DNA from: Nostoc sp. FACHB-152
Lineage (GTDB): Bacteria; Cyanobacteriota; Cyanobacteriia; Cyanobacteriales; Nostocaceae
Length of the DNA: 64,000 nt
Direction of reading: 5' to 3'
Assembly: GCF_014697475.1 (NCBI RefSeq)
Contig: NZ_JACJRV010000003.1
Span: 124,001 to 188,000, forward strand
Position 1 is the first letter of the stretch; the number at the start of each line of letters is the position of its first letter. Positions 63,403 to 64,000 of the stretch are shown piece by piece. The notes under the pieces were generated by a model. The model made no database searches, was not told the origin of the DNA, and was given only the letters and a program-made list of their open reading frames with translations. Made by a program: the position numbers and the translations under genes.

Positions 63403-64000
63403 TTAGTGTGCTTTTGCAGCTCCAGGTTTTGCTGCTGCTTGAGGAGGTGTTGTAGCACCGATGAGACGTTGAATTTCATCTGGCTTAGAAGTTTTAGACA
63501 TTGCCGCTTCAAAAGAGATAACTCCCGCTTTGTAATAATCTGCTAAAACTTTCTCCAGAGTTTGCATTCCCAATTTGCCGCCAGTCTGAATAGCTGAGTA
63601 AATTTGTGATGTTTTACCTTCTCTAATTAAGTTAGAAATAGCCGGAGTAACAATAAGAATTTCTTGAGCCATAACCCGACCATATTCACCTGGTTTGGGG
63701 TTTTTCTTGGATACTAAGGTTTGGCTAAATACGGCTACTAGCGAGTTAGATAATTGCACCCGCACTTGAGTTTGTCTTTCATGGGGGAAAACGTCGATAA
63801 TCCGGTCAACAGTTTGTGCAGCAGAACTGGTGTGTAGTGTACCAAATACCAAGTGTCCGGTTTCTGCTGCGGAAATTGCCAAAGAAATAGTTTCTAAATC
63901 CCGCATTTCCCCTACGAGAATAATATCTGGGTCTTCCCGTAGGGCGGCTTTTAAGGCGTTAGCAAAGCTCTTAGTATCCTCTCCCAATTGCCGTTGGTGG
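63403..64000 (-). CDS. pilT: Twitching motility ATPase PilT (3' part)
   Basis: The C-terminal ~198 residues; the gene continues beyond the right edge. Walker B region '[53 protein letters not shown]' and the His box are typical of PilT/PilU retraction ATPases. It ends in an Ala/Pro/Lys-rich tail ([15 protein letters not shown]). It powers pilus retraction; about 95 bp precede pilC. Confidence 0.95.
   Translation of the reverse strand, partial: HQRQLGEDTKSFANALKAALREDPDIILVGEMRDLETISLAISAAETGHLVFGTLHTSSAAQTVDRIIDVFPHERQTQVRVQLSNSLVAVFSQTLVSKKNPKPGEYGRVMAQEILIVTPAISNLIREGKTSQIYSAIQTGGKLGMQTLEKVLADYYKAGVISFEAAMSKTSKPDEIQRLIGATTPPQAAAKPGAAKAH

Overview
The window comes from a filamentous, probably heterocyst-forming cyanobacterium (Nostocales, Nostoc/Anabaena-like). 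The evidence is frequent GCGATCGC (HIP1) sites, short tandem and palindromic intergenic repeats of the Nostoc type, and cyanobacterial marker genes: Ycf3, AcsF, heme oxygenase, a CBS-CP12 fusion, a urt operon with an NtcA-type promoter, and BioU. All of it looks chromosomal. I see no rRNA, prophage, CRISPR array or recognisable transposase; there is one tRNA (Arg-ACG).

Layout. 1-2.1 kb: the N-terminal part of a membrane-anchored, pentapeptide-repeat-type protein and a TPR lipoprotein. 2.3-10.3 kb: a NitT/TauT-type ABC transporter (a signal-less binding-protein homologue, a Tat/lipoprotein binding protein, an ATPase and a permease), followed on the opposite strand by a tautomerase, a broken methyltransferase, an MFS exporter and an AprA/FrdA-like flavoprotein. 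10.9-13.2 kb: groES-groEL. 13.3-18.3 kb: a D-aminoacylase-like amidohydrolase, remnants of an SDR and an FMN reductase, and a GH63-like glycosidase. 18.5-26.7 kb: hemN, a heme oxygenase gene and acsF around two sensor kinases; the three enzymes match the set used for tetrapyrrole synthesis at low oxygen in other cyanobacteria. 26.8-34.8 kb: GNAT, a PEP mutase/isocitrate lyase-family enzyme, a PEP-CTERM DUF4114 protein, a two-subunit sodium:solute symporter, an M50 protease and a repeat-rich anchored protein. 35.2-38.5 kb: CBS-CP12, gatC, ycf3, a SRAP protein and a GST. 38.8-41.2 kb: a large solitary gene of unknown function that I read as two cold-shock-like domains, a PD-(D/E)XK nuclease core, a zinc-ribbon-like cysteine cluster and an acidic octapeptide-repeat tail. 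41.4-48.5 kb: small conserved proteins (DUF167, DUF2809, DUF2231, DUF2993), a hemerythrin-like protein, a TPM protein, cobH and dapB. 48.7-54.9 kb: the urtABCDE urea transporter, interrupted between urtD and urtE by an antisense Uma2 gene and a 21-bp tandem repeat. 55-64 kb: a 2TM protein, an MFS transporter, tRNA-Arg, moaC, a DUF2795 pseudogene, a response regulator, an unknown two-gene unit, bioU, a conserved hypothetical gene, pilC and the 3' part of pilT.

The strongest candidates for undescribed biology are the 792-residue nuclease-like protein at 38862-41240, the two-gene unknown unit at 58863-60136, and the ABC transporter/flavoprotein locus at 2.4-10.3 kb with its signal-less binding protein. 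All functional calls are from reading the translations; no database search was run.
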